64,000 bases of DNA from Lacinutrix sp. WUR7 (GCF_016864015.1 NZ_CP045067.1:159001-223000); one strand, 5' to 3'; shown: positions 9,770-19,191, numbered from the stretch's first letter. A program made the numbers and translations. Notes: a model not told the origin generated them from the sequence alone.

Positions 9770-9792
9770 TTTTGAATTTTAATGTTTTGTAA

Positions 9793-9818
9793 CAAATATA
9801 ACTTTTCAAGAGGAATAT
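9793..9818 (-). promoter_or_regulatory. Candidate promoter of the polysaccharide operon
   Basis: On the minus strand, TATATTTG (9800 down to 9793) matches the Bacteroidota -7 consensus TAnnTTTG. A T-run lies about 18 bp upstream where the -33 element is expected. It sits about 24 bp before the ATG of the Wza-like gene in the short divergent region shared with the ABC-F gene. Confidence 0.45.
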
Positions 9819-9875
9819 AAAAACTTATGGAACTTTTTTTGGTTTTTTGTACGTTATTTGTAAAAAACATATAAT

Positions 9876-11744
9876 TTGAATTATCTCAACGTAGAAAATA
9901 TATCGAAATCGTATGGAGAGCTTACGCTTTTTCAAAACATTTCTTTTAGTATTCACAAAGATCAAAAAGTAGCTTTTGTAGCTAAAAACGGAACCGGAAA
10001 AACTTCTATCCTAAACATTCTAGCAAAATTAGATGAACCAGATGCTGGTCAAGTAATTTTTAGAAAAGATATCGTGGTTTCTTTTCTACCGCAAGAACCT
10101 ATTTTAGACCAAAATCTAACGATTGAAGAAACTATTTTCAGTTCTGATAATGAAATTCTAAAAGTGATTCAAGCTTATGAAAAAGCACTTTTAAATCCGG
10201 AAGACGAAGAAGCGTATCAAAAAGCTTTTGAGAACATGGAAATACATAACGCTTGGGATTTTGAAACGCAATACAAACAAATCTTATTCAAGCTAAACTT
10301 AGAAGGTTTTGACCAAAAAGTAAGCACGCTTTCTGGCGGACAAAAAAAACGTCTTTCTTTGGCGAATGCCCTAATTAACAAACCCGATTTACTAATTCTA
10401 GATGAGCCAACCAATCATTTAGATTTAGAAATGATTGAGTGGTTAGAATCCTTTTTTGCAAAAGAAAACATCACTCTTTTTATGGTAACGCATGATCGCT
10501 ATTTTTTAGAGCGTGTATGTAATGAAATTATAGAATTAGATCAAGGCGAATTATTCTCTTATAAAGGAAATTACTCCTACTACCTAGAAAAGAAAGAAGA
10601 ACGCATCAACATAGAAACGGTAGAAACAGGTAAAGCAAAGCAACTGTACAAAAAAGAGTTGACTTGGATGCGTAGACAGCCAAAAGCTAGAACTACCAAA
10701 TCGAAATCTAGAATAGATGATTTTACCGAAATAAAACACCGAGCGCACCAACGCAGAAATGATCATGAGATGCAGCTAGAGCTAAACATGGAACGCCTTG
10801 GAACCAAAATTATCGAGATTCATAAAATATCGAAAGCTTTTAAAGACAAAGTAATATTAGACAAATTTGAATACAACTTCCAAAAAGGGGAACGCATTGG
10901 TATTATTGGTAAAAATGGAACTGGAAAATCCACCTTTCTAAATATTCTTACACAAACAGCACAGCCTGATTCTGGGAGAATCGTGATTGGAGAAACGGTG
11001 AAATTTGGTTACTATACGCAAAGCGGAATTGATATAAAACCAAACCAAAAAGTTATAGATGTAGTTCGCGAATTTGGGGATTATATTCCATTAAAAAAAG
11101 GAAAACAAATAAGTGCACAACAGCTTTTAGAACGTTTTCTTTTCGACAGAAAAAAGCAATACGACTTTGTTGAAAAACTAAGTGGTGGCGAACGAAAAAG
11201 ACTGTATTTGTGTACGGTTTTAATTCAGAATCCGAATTTCTTAATTCTGGATGAGCCTACTAATGATTTAGATATTGTGACCCTAAATGTATTAGAAAGT
11301 TTCTTACTAGATTTTCCTGGTTGCTTGATTGTGGTTTCGCATGACAGGTATTTTATGGATAAAATTGTAGACCATCTTTTTGTTTTTAGAGGAGAAGGTG
11401 TTGTAGAAGATTTCCCTGGAAACTATAGTGATTTTAGAACCTACGAAGACAGTCAGCCAGCAATAGCAGAAAGCTCCGACGATAAAAAAGAAAAGAAATC
11501 TTGGAAAAAAGAAAGTAACAATAAACTTTCTTACAACGAGCAGAAAGAATATAAGAACATGGAAAGCAAGCTGAAAGCTTTAGAGTTTGACAAAAAGGAA
11601 TTAGAAGCAAAATTCCTGGACGAAACTTTATCGCAAGATGCTATAGCCGAACTTTCTGATAAATTACAAAATATCATTACAGAAATGGAAACCAAAGAAG
11701 CACGTTGGTTTGAACTTATGGAAAAATTAGAAGGGGGGAATTAG
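9876..11744 (+). CDS. ABC-F family ATP-binding protein (Uup-like)
   Basis: 622 aa with two ABC ATPase domains and no membrane segments. Domain 1 has KNGTGKTS, STLSGGQKKRLSLA and LLILDEPTNHLDLE. Domain 2 has GKNGTGKST, EKLSGGERKRLYLC and FLILDEPTNDLDI. The linker between them is charged, and a coiled-coil C-terminal domain (about 540-620) resembles Uup. ABC-F proteins act on ribosomes or, for Uup, on branched DNA/ribosome homeostasis. The start is a TTG at 9876, giving MNYLNVENISKSYG, which matches the normal beginning of these proteins; no ATG fits better. Confidence 0.9.
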   Translation: MNYLNVENISKSYGELTLFQNISFSIHKDQKVAFVAKNGTGKTSILNILAKLDEPDAGQVIFRKDIVVSFLPQEPILDQNLTIEETIFSSDNEILKVIQAYEKALLNPEDEEAYQKAFENMEIHNAWDFETQYKQILFKLNLEGFDQKVSTLSGGQKKRLSLANALINKPDLLILDEPTNHLDLEMIEWLESFFAKENITLFMVTHDRYFLERVCNEIIELDQGELFSYKGNYSYYLEKKEERINIETVETGKAKQLYKKELTWMRRQPKARTTKSKSRIDDFTEIKHRAHQRRNDHEMQLELNMERLGTKIIEIHKISKAFKDKVILDKFEYNFQKGERIGIIGKNGTGKSTFLNILTQTAQPDSGRIVIGETVKFGYYTQSGIDIKPNQKVIDVVREFGDYIPLKKGKQISAQQLLERFLFDRKKQYDFVEKLSGGERKRLYLCTVLIQNPNFLILDEPTNDLDIVTLNVLESFLLDFPGCLIVVSHDRYFMDKIVDHLFVFRGEGVVEDFPGNYSDFRTYEDSQPAIAESSDDKKEKKSWKKESNNKLSYNEQKEYKNMESKLKALEFDKKELEAKFLDETLSQDAIAELSDKLQNIITEMETKEARWFELMEKLEGGN

Positions 11745-11784
11745 TTTACAGTTTGCAGTCTCAGTTTATAGTCGCAGTTTGATG

Positions 11785-12250
11785 ATTTGTCAGTTCGAGT
11801 GATCCCGATATTTTTTCGGGATTGTATCGAGAACCAATGCCAAAACCCTTCCGTCTTTGATTTCTTTTACGGAATAGTTGTTAGTTGAAATTGTCATTTC
11901 GAGTTTGTCGAGAAATCTTTTTCAACAGAACACGGAACACTAAAACATTTGTCAGTTCGAGTGATCCCGATATTTTTTTCGGGATTGTATCGAGAACCAA
12001 TGCTAAAACCCTTCCGTATTTGATTTCTTTTACGGAATAGTTGTTAGTTGAAATTGTCATTTCGAGCTTGTCGAGAAATCTTTTTTAACAGATTACGGAA
12101 CACTAAAACATTTGTCAGTTCGAGTGATCCCGATATTTTTTTCGGGATTGTATCGAGAACCAATGCTAAAACTCTTCCGTCTTTGATTTCTTTTACGAAA
12201 TAGTTGTTAGTTGAAATTGTCAGTTCGAGCTTGTCGAGAAATCTTTTTTA
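11785..12250 (+). repeat. Three tandem copies of a 162-163-bp intergenic repeat with hairpins
   Basis: Copies begin at 11785, 11947 and 12110, differing by a few bases. Each starts ATTTGTCAGTTCGAGTGATC, carries the CCCGATA...TCGGG hairpin also found at 4857-5044, then CTTCCGT..TTTGATTTCTTTTACG, and ends with a second imperfect palindrome containing TTCGAGCTTGTCGAGAAA. The region 11745-12302 otherwise contains no gene. It lies just after the ABC-F gene and may form structured RNA or transcription-terminating structures. Confidence 0.9.
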
Positions 12251-12302
12251 ACTTTTGCCTTTTGTCTTCCCCCTTATTACCTTTGTCTCTTTACCCAAAA
12301 CC

Positions 12303-13076
12303 ATGCTATACCAAATAAAACAATACTTAAAATTCTTAAAAAAATCTACCAACCAACATGGTATACACTCTCCGTTTGTTTACCAACTAGTAACCTTATG
12401 TTTTTACAACAAAACAAAATTTAAAGATTACCATACGCTAAAACAATACAGAGAAAAACTATACCAAAACAATACAACCATTTCTGTAACCGACTTTGGT
12501 GCTGGAAGTCGCGTGTTTAGATCCGATCAAAGACCCATTTCAAAAATTGCAAAAACCGCAGGAATCACTAAAAAAAGAGCACGACTACTCTACCGCATTG
12601 CAAATTACTTTCCAATTAATAACGCACTAGAACTAGGAACCTCCTTAGGATTAGCAACCACAGCTTTAAGCTTAGGAAATAAAAATGCAAACATACTAAC
12701 TATAGAAGGTTGCCCAGAAACCGCAAAAATAGCAAAACAACAGTTCGATGCTTTTAACTTGCAAAACATCGATTTAAAAGTGAATGATTTTGAAACGGAA
12801 TTAGCCAAAATCAAAAACAAAGATTTCGACCTTATTTACATCGACGGAAACCATCAAAAAGAAGCGACTTTAAACTATTTTGAAACTTTACTGGATAATA
12901 TTCATAATGATTCAGTACTTATTTTTGATGACATTCACTGGTCTCCTTCCATGACAGAAGCTTGGGAAGAAATAAAAAAACACCAAAAAGTCACCGTAAC
13001 TATAGATACCTTTTTCTGGGGATTCGTATGCTTCCGTAAAGAACAAGAAAAAGAACATTTTACCATTAGAGTGTAA
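12303..13076 (+). CDS. Class I SAM-dependent methyltransferase (O-methyltransferase type)
   Basis: 257 aa from the ATG at 12303. A TTG at 12255 would add 16 residues encoded by repeat-edge sequence and is unlikely. The SAM-binding motif is ALELGTSLGLATTAL (about residues 107-121). ILTIEGCPETAKIA is the acidic loop after strand 2, DLIYIDGNHQKEATLNYFE is strand 4, and VLIFDDIHWSPSM is the following motif. This arrangement resembles the family 3/24 O-methyltransferases. The substrate is unknown. It is followed at 66 bp by a LolD-like ATPase on the same strand. Confidence 0.8.
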   Translation: MLYQIKQYLKFLKKSTNQHGIHSPFVYQLVTLCFYNKTKFKDYHTLKQYREKLYQNNTTISVTDFGAGSRVFRSDQRPISKIAKTAGITKKRARLLYRIANYFPINNALELGTSLGLATTALSLGNKNANILTIEGCPETAKIAKQQFDAFNLQNIDLKVNDFETELAKIKNKDFDLIYIDGNHQKEATLNYFETLLDNIHNDSVLIFDDIHWSPSMTEAWEEIKKHQKVTVTIDTFFWGFVCFRKEQEKEHFTIRV

Positions 13077-13142
13077 CAACTTTTATTAAAATGCGTCTTA
13101 CCTTTATAGAATATTTTAACTTGTAGCAACAAAAAATAAAAG

Positions 13143-13829
13143 ATGAGCAACGTTATTGAAATTAAAAATATTATTCGTGATTTTAAACTCGGAACAGAAA
13201 CCGTACATGTTTTAAAAGGAATCGATTTAAATATAGAACGTGGTGATTATGTAGCAATTATGGGACCTTCTGGTTCTGGGAAATCTACATTAATGAATCT
13301 TTTAGGTTGCTTAGACACACCAACCTCTGGAAGCTACTTGTTAAACGGTCAAGATGTTAGTAAGATGTCTGACGATCAACTTGCAGATATTCGTAATAAA
13401 GAAATTGGCTTTGTATTTCAAACCTTCAACCTATTACCACGAACCACAGCTTTAGATAATGTGGCATTACCAATGGTTTATGCTGGGAAATCGAAATCAG
13501 AACGTCATGTGCGTGCTGCCGAAGTTTTAACAGATGTAGGTTTAGCCGACAGAATGGACCATAGACCAAACCAACTTTCTGGTGGACAACGACAACGTGT
13601 TGCAGTTGGTAGAGCTTTAGTAAACAACCCTTCCATTATTCTTGCCGATGAGCCAACAGGAAACTTAGACTCTAAAACAGGATTAGAAATCATGGGCTTG
13701 TTTGATGAAATCCATAAAGCAGGAAACACCGTGATTATGGTAACCCACGAAGAAGAAATTGCAGCGCATGCACATCGTGTAATTCGTTTAAGAGATGGCG
13801 TGGTGGAGAGTGATACTAGAAATAGGTAA
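13143..13829 (+). CDS. ABC transporter ATP-binding protein (LolD/MacB type)
   Basis: 228 aa, the standard length. Walker [12 protein letters not shown]-loop [13 protein letters not shown], signature [16 protein letters not shown], Walker [14 protein letters not shown] and switch His in VMVTHEEE. The [15 protein letters not shown] and TGNLDSKTG motifs place it in the MacB/LolD/FtsE branch, which powers lipoprotein release or MacB-type mechanotransmission rather than ordinary substrate transport. No permease gene is adjacent in the window, so the partner is unknown. Confidence 0.88.
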   Translation: MSNVIEIKNIIRDFKLGTETVHVLKGIDLNIERGDYVAIMGPSGSGKSTLMNLLGCLDTPTSGSYLLNGQDVSKMSDDQLADIRNKEIGFVFQTFNLLPRTTALDNVALPMVYAGKSKSERHVRAAEVLTDVGLADRMDHRPNQLSGGQRQRVAVGRALVNNPSIILADEPTGNLDSKTGLEIMGLFDEIHKAGNTVIMVTHEEEIAAHAHRVIRLRDGVVESDTRNR

Positions 13830-13847
13830 TTTTGGTTTTAGAATATT

Positions 13848-13876
13848 ATCATTTCGAGCTTGTCGAGAAATCTCTT
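13848..13876 (+). repeat. Short dispersed palindromic element (TTTCGAGCTTGTCGAGAAA)
   Basis: ATCATTTCGAGCTTGTCGAGAAATCT matches the second palindrome of the 162-bp repeats at 11785-12250 and, inverted, the element near 5069-5088. It lies directly behind the LolD-like gene. Confidence 0.75.
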
Positions 13877-13891
13877 TCTTATTTGGGCAAT

Positions 13892-13972
13892 TTGTTTTTG
13901 GTAAAAAAAACCAAAAACAACCAGGCTTTCCGTTACTAGTTTTGTAAAACCTTTTATGGAAGTTTTACAAAA
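13892..13972 (+). repeat. Two perfect 11-bp stem-loops in a gene-free region
   Basis: TTGTTTTTGGT at 13892-13902 pairs with ACCAAAAACAA at 13910-13920 (7-nt loop). TTTTGTAAAAC at 13940-13950 pairs with GTTTTACAAAA at 13962-13972 (11-nt loop). The sequence 13973-14066 that follows has no recognisable coding content. A weakly similar segment (AGGCTTTACGCTACAATC) is present near 48195-48212. Confidence 0.65.
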
Positions 13973-14066
13973 GCTAACCTCTACAATCCTTATTGCGGGA
14001 AAATCCTACAGGTCCTTTTTAAGCTGCCAATATGTAGACTATCCGTTTTTTTAATGCTACATTTTA

Positions 14067-14157
14067 AAAAGCGCTTCGCCTTTTAGGGCAAACCTTCCGC
14101 TTTTTTGTTACAACAAAAAACCACCTTCCTTTAGCTAAAGGAAGGAGCTGAAATCGA
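14067..14157 (+). repeat. 91-bp palindrome-rich repeat, copy 1
   Basis: This copy and 14475-14565 are near-identical over 91 bp. Each contains TTTTTTGTT/AACAAAAAA arms and a perfect 22-bp palindrome centred on AGCT (14124-14145) with arms CCTTCCTTTAG and CTAAAGGAAGG. No gene is present in 13830-14686. Confidence 0.85.
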
Positions 14158-14220
14158 ATGTCTTTTTATTATTCTAGATGAAACAAGAGCTAATTTTACA
14201 ATTAGAGTATACTCGCTAGG

Positions 14221-14251
14221 ATTGTCCCCTTGAGGGGACTTTAGGGGTGTT
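14221..14251 (+). repeat. 31-bp repeat with TCCCCTTGAGGGGA hairpin, copy 1
   Basis: ATTGTCCCCTTGAGGGGACT then TTAGGGGTGTT; an exact second copy is at 14407-14437. Partial versions (TCCCTTGAGGG at 14281-14291 and AGGGGTGTTT at 14341-14350) lie between the two. Confidence 0.85.
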
Positions 14252-14406
14252 TTAAATACCGAGTAAGCACGCAAGAAATATCCCTTGAGGGTTATTGAAG
14301 TGAAAATATATTTTTATTGAAGATACCGAGCAAAGCGCATAGGGGTGTTTAATAACAACCCCAAAACAAACAATCAAACCTAAAATATTATACTTAGCAA
14401 TAACTA

Positions 14407-14437
14407 ATTGTCCCCTTGAGGGGACTTTAGGGGTGTT
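14407..14437 (+). repeat. 31-bp repeat with TCCCCTTGAGGGGA hairpin, copy 2
   Basis: Identical to 14221-14251. It lies in the same 857-bp gene-free interval. Confidence 0.85.
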
Positions 14438-14474
14438 AAAGATTCAAAAAACCTCCCTTCTTATTTACATCTAT

Positions 14475-14565
14475 AAAAGTGCTACGCCTTTTACGTCAAA
14501 CCATCCGCTTTTTTGTTACAACAAAAAACCACCTTCCTTTAGCTAAAGGAAGGAGCTGAAATCGA
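14475..14565 (+). repeat. 91-bp palindrome-rich repeat, copy 2
   Basis: Near-identical to 14067-14157, with the same 22-bp perfect palindrome at 14532-14553. It ends about 120 bp before the adenosyltransferase start. Confidence 0.85.
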
Positions 14566-14686
14566 GATTATTTAGGGTAAAACCACAACCAAAATCCCAC
14601 AAACCTCTTCTTATTTTAACACTTAACAACACAACTTTTAACGACCATTCTTTTGCCTTCTCCCTTATAACTTTTAACTTGCATAC

Positions 14687-15259
14687 ATGAAAGTATACAC
14701 AAAAACAGGAGATAAAGGTACTACGGCACTTTTTGGAGGTACCAGAGTCGCTAAACACCATATTCGTATTGATAGTTATGGAACCGTAGATGAGCTAAAC
14801 TCCCATATTGGTTTAATTAGAGATCAAGACATAAATACCAAATACAAAGAAATTCTTATCCATATACAAGACCGTCTTTTTACGGTAGGAGCCGTTTTAG
14901 CTACAGATCCAGAAAAAGCAGTGCTTAAAAATGGAAAAGAACGTTTAAACATTCCTAAGATTTCTAACGAAAACATAGAGCTGCTAGAAAAGGAAATGGA
15001 TACCATGAACGAAGACTTGCCTCAGATGACGCACTTTGTACTTCCTGGTGGTCACCAAACCGTGTCATTCTGTCACATAGCACGCTGTGTTTGCAGACGC
15101 GCAGAGCGTTTAGCTTCGGCATTAAACGACATCGAAACGGTAGAACCAACTACTTTAATGTACTTAAACCGATTATCAGACTATCTTTTTGTCTTGGCAC
15201 GAAAGTTGTCTTATGATTTAAAGGCAGACGAAGTAAAATGGATTCCTGAAAAGCAATAG
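14687..15259 (+). CDS. Cob(I)yrinic acid a,c-diamide adenosyltransferase (PduO type)
   Basis: 190 aa. The N-terminal YTKTGDKGTTALFGGTRVAK is the ATP-binding signature of PduO-type ATP:cobalamin adenosyltransferases, and RIDSYGTVDELNSHIG follows. Conserved FVLPGG and CRRAERLA segments are present near residues 120-150. The enzyme transfers the adenosyl group of ATP to cob(I)alamin, making adenosylcobalamin for enzymes such as methylmalonyl-CoA mutase; the MeaB chaperone of that mutase is encoded at 35050 in this window. No cobalamin riboswitch was recognised upstream. Confidence 0.93.
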   Translation: MKVYTKTGDKGTTALFGGTRVAKHHIRIDSYGTVDELNSHIGLIRDQDINTKYKEILIHIQDRLFTVGAVLATDPEKAVLKNGKERLNIPKISNENIELLEKEMDTMNEDLPQMTHFVLPGGHQTVSFCHIARCVCRRAERLASALNDIETVEPTTLMYLNRLSDYLFVLARKLSYDLKADEVKWIPEKQ

Positions 15260-15367
15260 CATTTTTCATCTGCAATTAGTAACAACTGCAAAATACTTTA
15301 ATAGCCAGTAGCTTACAGTTAAAATTGACGTTCTTTTAATTTATTGAAAAAATAATTCACTTTTTTC

Positions 15368-15397
15368 TTGACTATCTAAACTAAAAATTTATTTTTG
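15368..15397 (+). promoter_or_regulatory. Bacteroidota-type promoter for the DUF2795 gene
   Basis: TTG at 15368-15370, then exactly 19 bp, then TATTTTTG at 15390-15397. This matches the TTG-N19-TAnnTTTG consensus. The ATG at 15420 lies 22 bp downstream. Confidence 0.6.
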
Positions 15398-15419
15398 CAA
15401 AAATAAAAACAATTTAGAA

Positions 15420-15641
15420 ATGTATTGGACATTAGAACTAGCATCTTATTTAAGTGATGCACCTTGGCCAGCAACAAAGGACGAACTTATTGATTACGCA
15501 ATCAGAACAGGAGCACCTTTAGAAGTTGTTGAAAACTTACAAGCAATTGAAGACGAAGGAGACTCTTACGACTCTATTGAAGAAATTTGGCCTGATTATC
15601 CAACCGACGAAGATTACCTCTGGAATGAGGACGAGTATTAA
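15420..15641 (+). CDS. DUF2795 domain-containing small acidic protein
   Basis: 73 aa, very acidic C-terminus (YPTDEDYLWNEDEY). The body ELASYLSDAPWPATKDELIDYAIRTGAPLEVVENLQAI is the DUF2795 pattern seen in small proteins of many bacteria, here in the form common in Flavobacteriaceae. It has its own promoter and is closed by a terminator, so it is monocistronic. It is placed just upstream of secA. Function unknown. Confidence 0.85.
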   Translation: MYWTLELASYLSDAPWPATKDELIDYAIRTGAPLEVVENLQAIEDEGDSYDSIEEIWPDYPTDEDYLWNEDEY

Positions 15642-15660
15642 TATCGAAAAAATTATCAAT

Positions 15661-15688
15661 AAAAAAGTCTCATATCGAGGCTTTTTTT
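15661..15688 (+). terminator. Intrinsic terminator after the DUF2795 gene
   Basis: AAAAAAGTCTC at 15661-15671 pairs with GAGGCTTTTTT after a 5-nt loop, and the stem runs into a T-tract. It starts 20 bp after the stop codon. Confidence 0.75.
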
Positions 15689-15723
15689 ATTGGCTATAAC
15701 TAAAATAAAATAACAACTTAACG

Positions 15724-15731
15724 TATCTTTG
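15724..15731 (+). promoter_or_regulatory. Candidate -7 element upstream of secA
   Basis: TATCTTTG fits TAnnTTTG, about 107 bp before the secA ATG. No clear TTG is found at the -33 position, so this is tentative. The resulting leader contains ATCCC/GGGAT arms around 15787-15815. Confidence 0.35.
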
Positions 15732-15837
15732 ATATCCTTTTCATTTAGGATTTCAATAAATACACAATAACAATCAAAAACTTTACATCCCATTAAGCTA
15801 TGTTTAAAGGGATATAAAAAACAAAAACATACCACGC

Positions 15838-18800
15838 ATGAATTTTTTAGATTCTGTACTAAAAATGTTTGTTGGAGACAAGTCTAAGCAAGACGTAAAG
15901 TCCATAACGCCTTTAGTAAATAAAATTAAAACCTTTGAAGCAGCTCTAGAAGCCTTATCTCACGATGAACTTAGAGCAAAAACAGATTTCTTTAAAGAAA
16001 AAATAGCGGAAGCACGTAAACCACTTCAAACTAAAATAGATGTTCTTTTAGAAGCAGCAGAAAAGGAAGAGGATATTGACAAACGTGAAGACATTTATTT
16101 AGAAATAGATACTATAAAAGACGATGTTTATAAAGTAACAGAAGACGTATTAAACGATATTTTACCAGAAGCTTTTGCGGTTGTAAAAGAAACGGCTAAA
16201 CGTTTTACAAATAACACTTCTATTGCCGTTACTGCAAATGAGTTTGACAGAGTAATCTCTGGAGAACATGATTATGTAACACTAGAAGGAGATCAAGCCA
16301 TTTGGGCAAACTCATGGGATGCTGCTGGAAAAGCGATTACTTGGGACATGATTCATTATGATGTACAATTAATTGGTGGTATTGCAATGCACCAAGGTAA
16401 AATTGCCGAAATGCATACTGGAGAAGGTAAAACATTAGTAGCAACACTTCCTGTGTATCTTAATGCCTTAGCTGGTCGTGGTGTGCACTTAGTAACCGTA
16501 AATGATTACCTAGCAAAAAGGGATAGCGCATGGATGGCTCCAATTTTTGAGTTTCATGGTTTAAGTGTAGATTGTGTAGATTACCACAAACCAAACTCTG
16601 CAGCTAGAAAAAAAGCATATAATGCAGATATTACTTATGGTACCAACAACGAATTTGGTTTTGATTACCTACGTGATAATATGGCACATAATCCTGACGA
16701 TTTAGTGCAACGTCCACATCACTATGCTATAGTCGATGAGGTGGATTCGGTTTTAGTCGATGATGCAAGAACACCATTAATTATTTCTGGTCCAATACCA
16801 AAAGGAGATCAACATGAGTTTGATGCCTTAAAACCAAAAGTAGAAGATATTGTTTCGGTACAACGTAAATACTTAACAGGTGTTTTAGCCGAAGCAAAAA
16901 AACTAATCGCTGCTGGCGATGAAAAAGAAGGTGGTTTTCAATTACTTCGTGCCTATAGAGGTATTCCTAAAAACAAAGCCTTAATTAAGTTTTTAAGTGA
17001 AGAAGGTGTTAAACAACTACTTCAAAAAACAGAAAACTATTACATGCAAGACAACAACCGCGAAATGCCAAAGGTAGATGCTGAGTTGTACTATGTAATT
17101 GAAGAAAAAAACAATCAAATAGAACTTTCAGATAAAGGTATTGAATACATCTCTGGAAAAGATAATCCGGACTTTTTCGTGATGCCAGAAATTGGTATTG
17201 AAATTGCTAAAATTGAAGCAAAAGGATTAAGTAAAGAGGAAGAGGCAGAAGAAAAAGAAGATTTATTCAGAGACTTCGGAATCAAATCGGAACGTATACA
17301 CACATTGAACCAATTACTAAAAGCATATGCTCTTTTTGAAAAAGACAACCAATATGTGGTAATGGATAATAAAGTAATGATTGTAGACGAGCAAACAGGT
17401 CGTATTATGGATGGTCGTCGTTATTCTGACGGTTTACACCAAGCAATCGAAGCTAAAGAAAATGTGAAAATTGAAGATGCTACGCAAACTTTTGCAACGG
17501 TAACCCTTCAAAACTACTTTAGAATGTACAGAAAGCTTTCTGGTATGACAGGTACTGCGGTAACAGAAGCTGGTGAGTTTTGGGAAATTTACAAATTAGA
17601 TGTTGTAGAAATTCCGACAAACAAACCAATTGCCCGTGATGACAGACAAGATTTAGTATTTAAAACAAAACGTGAAAAATACAATGCGGTTATTGATGAA
17701 GTAACCAAACTTTCACAAGCAGGAAGACCTGTTTTAATTGGTACAACCAATGTAGAGATCTCAGAACTTTTAGGAAAAATGCTTTCTATTCGTAAAGTGC
17801 CTCACAATGTATTAAATGCAAAACAACATAAAAAAGAAGCAGAAATAGTAGACGAAGCTGGTAGATCTGGACAAGTAACTATTGCAACCAATATGGCTGG
17901 TCGTGGTACCGATATTAAATTATCTGACGAAGTAAAAGCAGCAGGTGGTTTAGCAATTATTGGTACAGAACGTCATGATTCTCGTCGTGTAGACAGACAA
18001 TTACGTGGTCGTGCTGGTCGTCAAGGAGATGTTGGTAGCTCACAGTTCTATGTTTCGTTAGAAGATAATTTAATGCGTCTTTTTGGTAGTGAACGTATTG
18101 CCAAAATGATGGATAGAATGGGATTAGAAGAAGGCGAAGTGATTCAGCATTCTATGATTTCTAAATCTATTGAAAGAGCACAGAAAAAAGTAGAAGAAAA
18201 CAATTTTGGTGTACGTAAGCGTTTACTAGAATATGATGATGTCATGAACTCGCAACGTGAAGTAGTTTACAAACGAAGATATCATGCTTTGTTTGGAGAA
18301 CGTCTTCGTGTAGATATAGCCAATATGGTTTATGATACCGCGGAAAACATTACAGAAACAAATAAAGGAGCTTCCGATTTTAAGAATTTCGAATTTGAAT
18401 TGATTCGTTATTTCTCTATGAGTTCTCCTATCACTGAAGCTGAATTTGTAAAGCTTCCTGTTCTAGATATTGCACAACGTGTATATAAAGCTGCTTTTGA
18501 TCATTACAGAGCAAAAATGGACCGTAATGCAGAAATAGCATTCCCTATTATTGCAAATGTATACGAAACACAACGTGATAAATTTAAAAGAATAGTAGTA
18601 CCATTTACAGATGGTGTAAAATCTTTACAAGTTGTTACAGATCTTGAAAAAGCGTATGAAACAAAAGGAAAACAACTAATAACCGATTTTGAAAAAAACA
18701 TCACACTAGCGATTATTGATGATGCTTGGAAAACGCATTTACGTAAAATGGATGAGTTAAAACAATCGGTGCAGTTAGCAGTTCATGAGCAAAAAGATCC

Positions 18801-19191
18801 TTTATTAATTTATAAATTTGAAGCTTTTGAGTTGTTTAAAACAACCATAGATCAAGTAAATAAAGATGTAATTTCTTTCTTATTTAAAGGAGAATTGCCA
18901 ACGCAAGAATCTAATATTCAAGAAGCAAAAGAAACGCGTACAAAGGAAAACTTACAAACGCAAAAAGAAGAAATTCCAAACATGGACGAACGTTCTGCAC
19001 AAAGTAGAGCTGCTGGGAATACACAACGTCAACCAGAAGTAGTAGAAACTATTGTACGCGACAAACCAAAAGTTGGACGTAACGACAGAGTTACTATTAA
19101 GCACGTTATGAGTGGGGAAAATAAAACCGTAAAATACAAACAAGCAGAACCTTTAATAGCAAAAGGGGAATGGGTTTTAATTGATGAATAA
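15838..19191 (+). CDS. secA: Preprotein translocase ATPase SecA
   Basis: 1117 aa, the long Bacteroidota form. GGIAMHQGKIAEMHTGEGKT contains the Walker A site near residue 200, DEVDSVLVDDARTPLIISGP is the DEAD-box region, and GTTNVEISELL, NMAGRGTDIKL and RRVDRQLRGRAGRQGD are the second motor domain. Relative to the roughly 900-aa E. coli protein there are insertions around residues 340-520. The C-terminus ends in a basic beta segment (NDRVTIKHVMSGENKTVKY) and lacks the usual zinc-binding CxCxSG tail. SecA drives protein export through SecYEG. Confidence 0.97.
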   Translation: MNFLDSVLKMFVGDKSKQDVKSITPLVNKIKTFEAALEALSHDELRAKTDFFKEKIAEARKPLQTKIDVLLEAAEKEEDIDKREDIYLEIDTIKDDVYKVTEDVLNDILPEAFAVVKETAKRFTNNTSIAVTANEFDRVISGEHDYVTLEGDQAIWANSWDAAGKAITWDMIHYDVQLIGGIAMHQGKIAEMHTGEGKTLVATLPVYLNALAGRGVHLVTVNDYLAKRDSAWMAPIFEFHGLSVDCVDYHKPNSAARKKAYNADITYGTNNEFGFDYLRDNMAHNPDDLVQRPHHYAIVDEVDSVLVDDARTPLIISGPIPKGDQHEFDALKPKVEDIVSVQRKYLTGVLAEAKKLIAAGDEKEGGFQLLRAYRGIPKNKALIKFLSEEGVKQLLQKTENYYMQDNNREMPKVDAELYYVIEEKNNQIELSDKGIEYISGKDNPDFFVMPEIGIEIAKIEAKGLSKEEEAEEKEDLFRDFGIKSERIHTLNQLLKAYALFEKDNQYVVMDNKVMIVDEQTGRIMDGRRYSDGLHQAIEAKENVKIEDATQTFATVTLQNYFRMYRKLSGMTGTAVTEAGEFWEIYKLDVVEIPTNKPIARDDRQDLVFKTKREKYNAVIDEVTKLSQAGRPVLIGTTNVEISELLGKMLSIRKVPHNVLNAKQHKKEAEIVDEAGRSGQVTIATNMAGRGTDIKLSDEVKAAGGLAIIGTERHDSRRVDRQLRGRAGRQGDVGSSQFYVSLEDNLMRLFGSERIAKMMDRMGLEEGEVIQHSMISKSIERAQKKVEENNFGVRKRLLEYDDVMNSQREVVYKRRYHALFGERLRVDIANMVYDTAENITETNKGASDFKNFEFELIRYFSMSSPITEAEFVKLPVLDIAQRVYKAAFDHYRAKMDRNAEIAFPIIANVYETQRDKFKRIVVPFTDGVKSLQVVTDLEKAYETKGKQLITDFEKNITLAIIDDAWKTHLRKMDELKQSVQLAVHEQKDPLLIYKFEAFELFKTTIDQVNKDVISFLFKGELPTQESNIQEAKETRTKENLQTQKEEIPNMDERSAQSRAAGNTQRQPEVVETIVRDKPKVGRNDRVTIKHVMSGENKTVKYKQAEPLIAKGEWVLIDE

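Noticed and set aside
12255-12302. TTG start 16 codons upstream of the methyltransferase
   Set aside because: The added residues are encoded by repeat-edge sequence and the ATG at 12303 gives a normal start.
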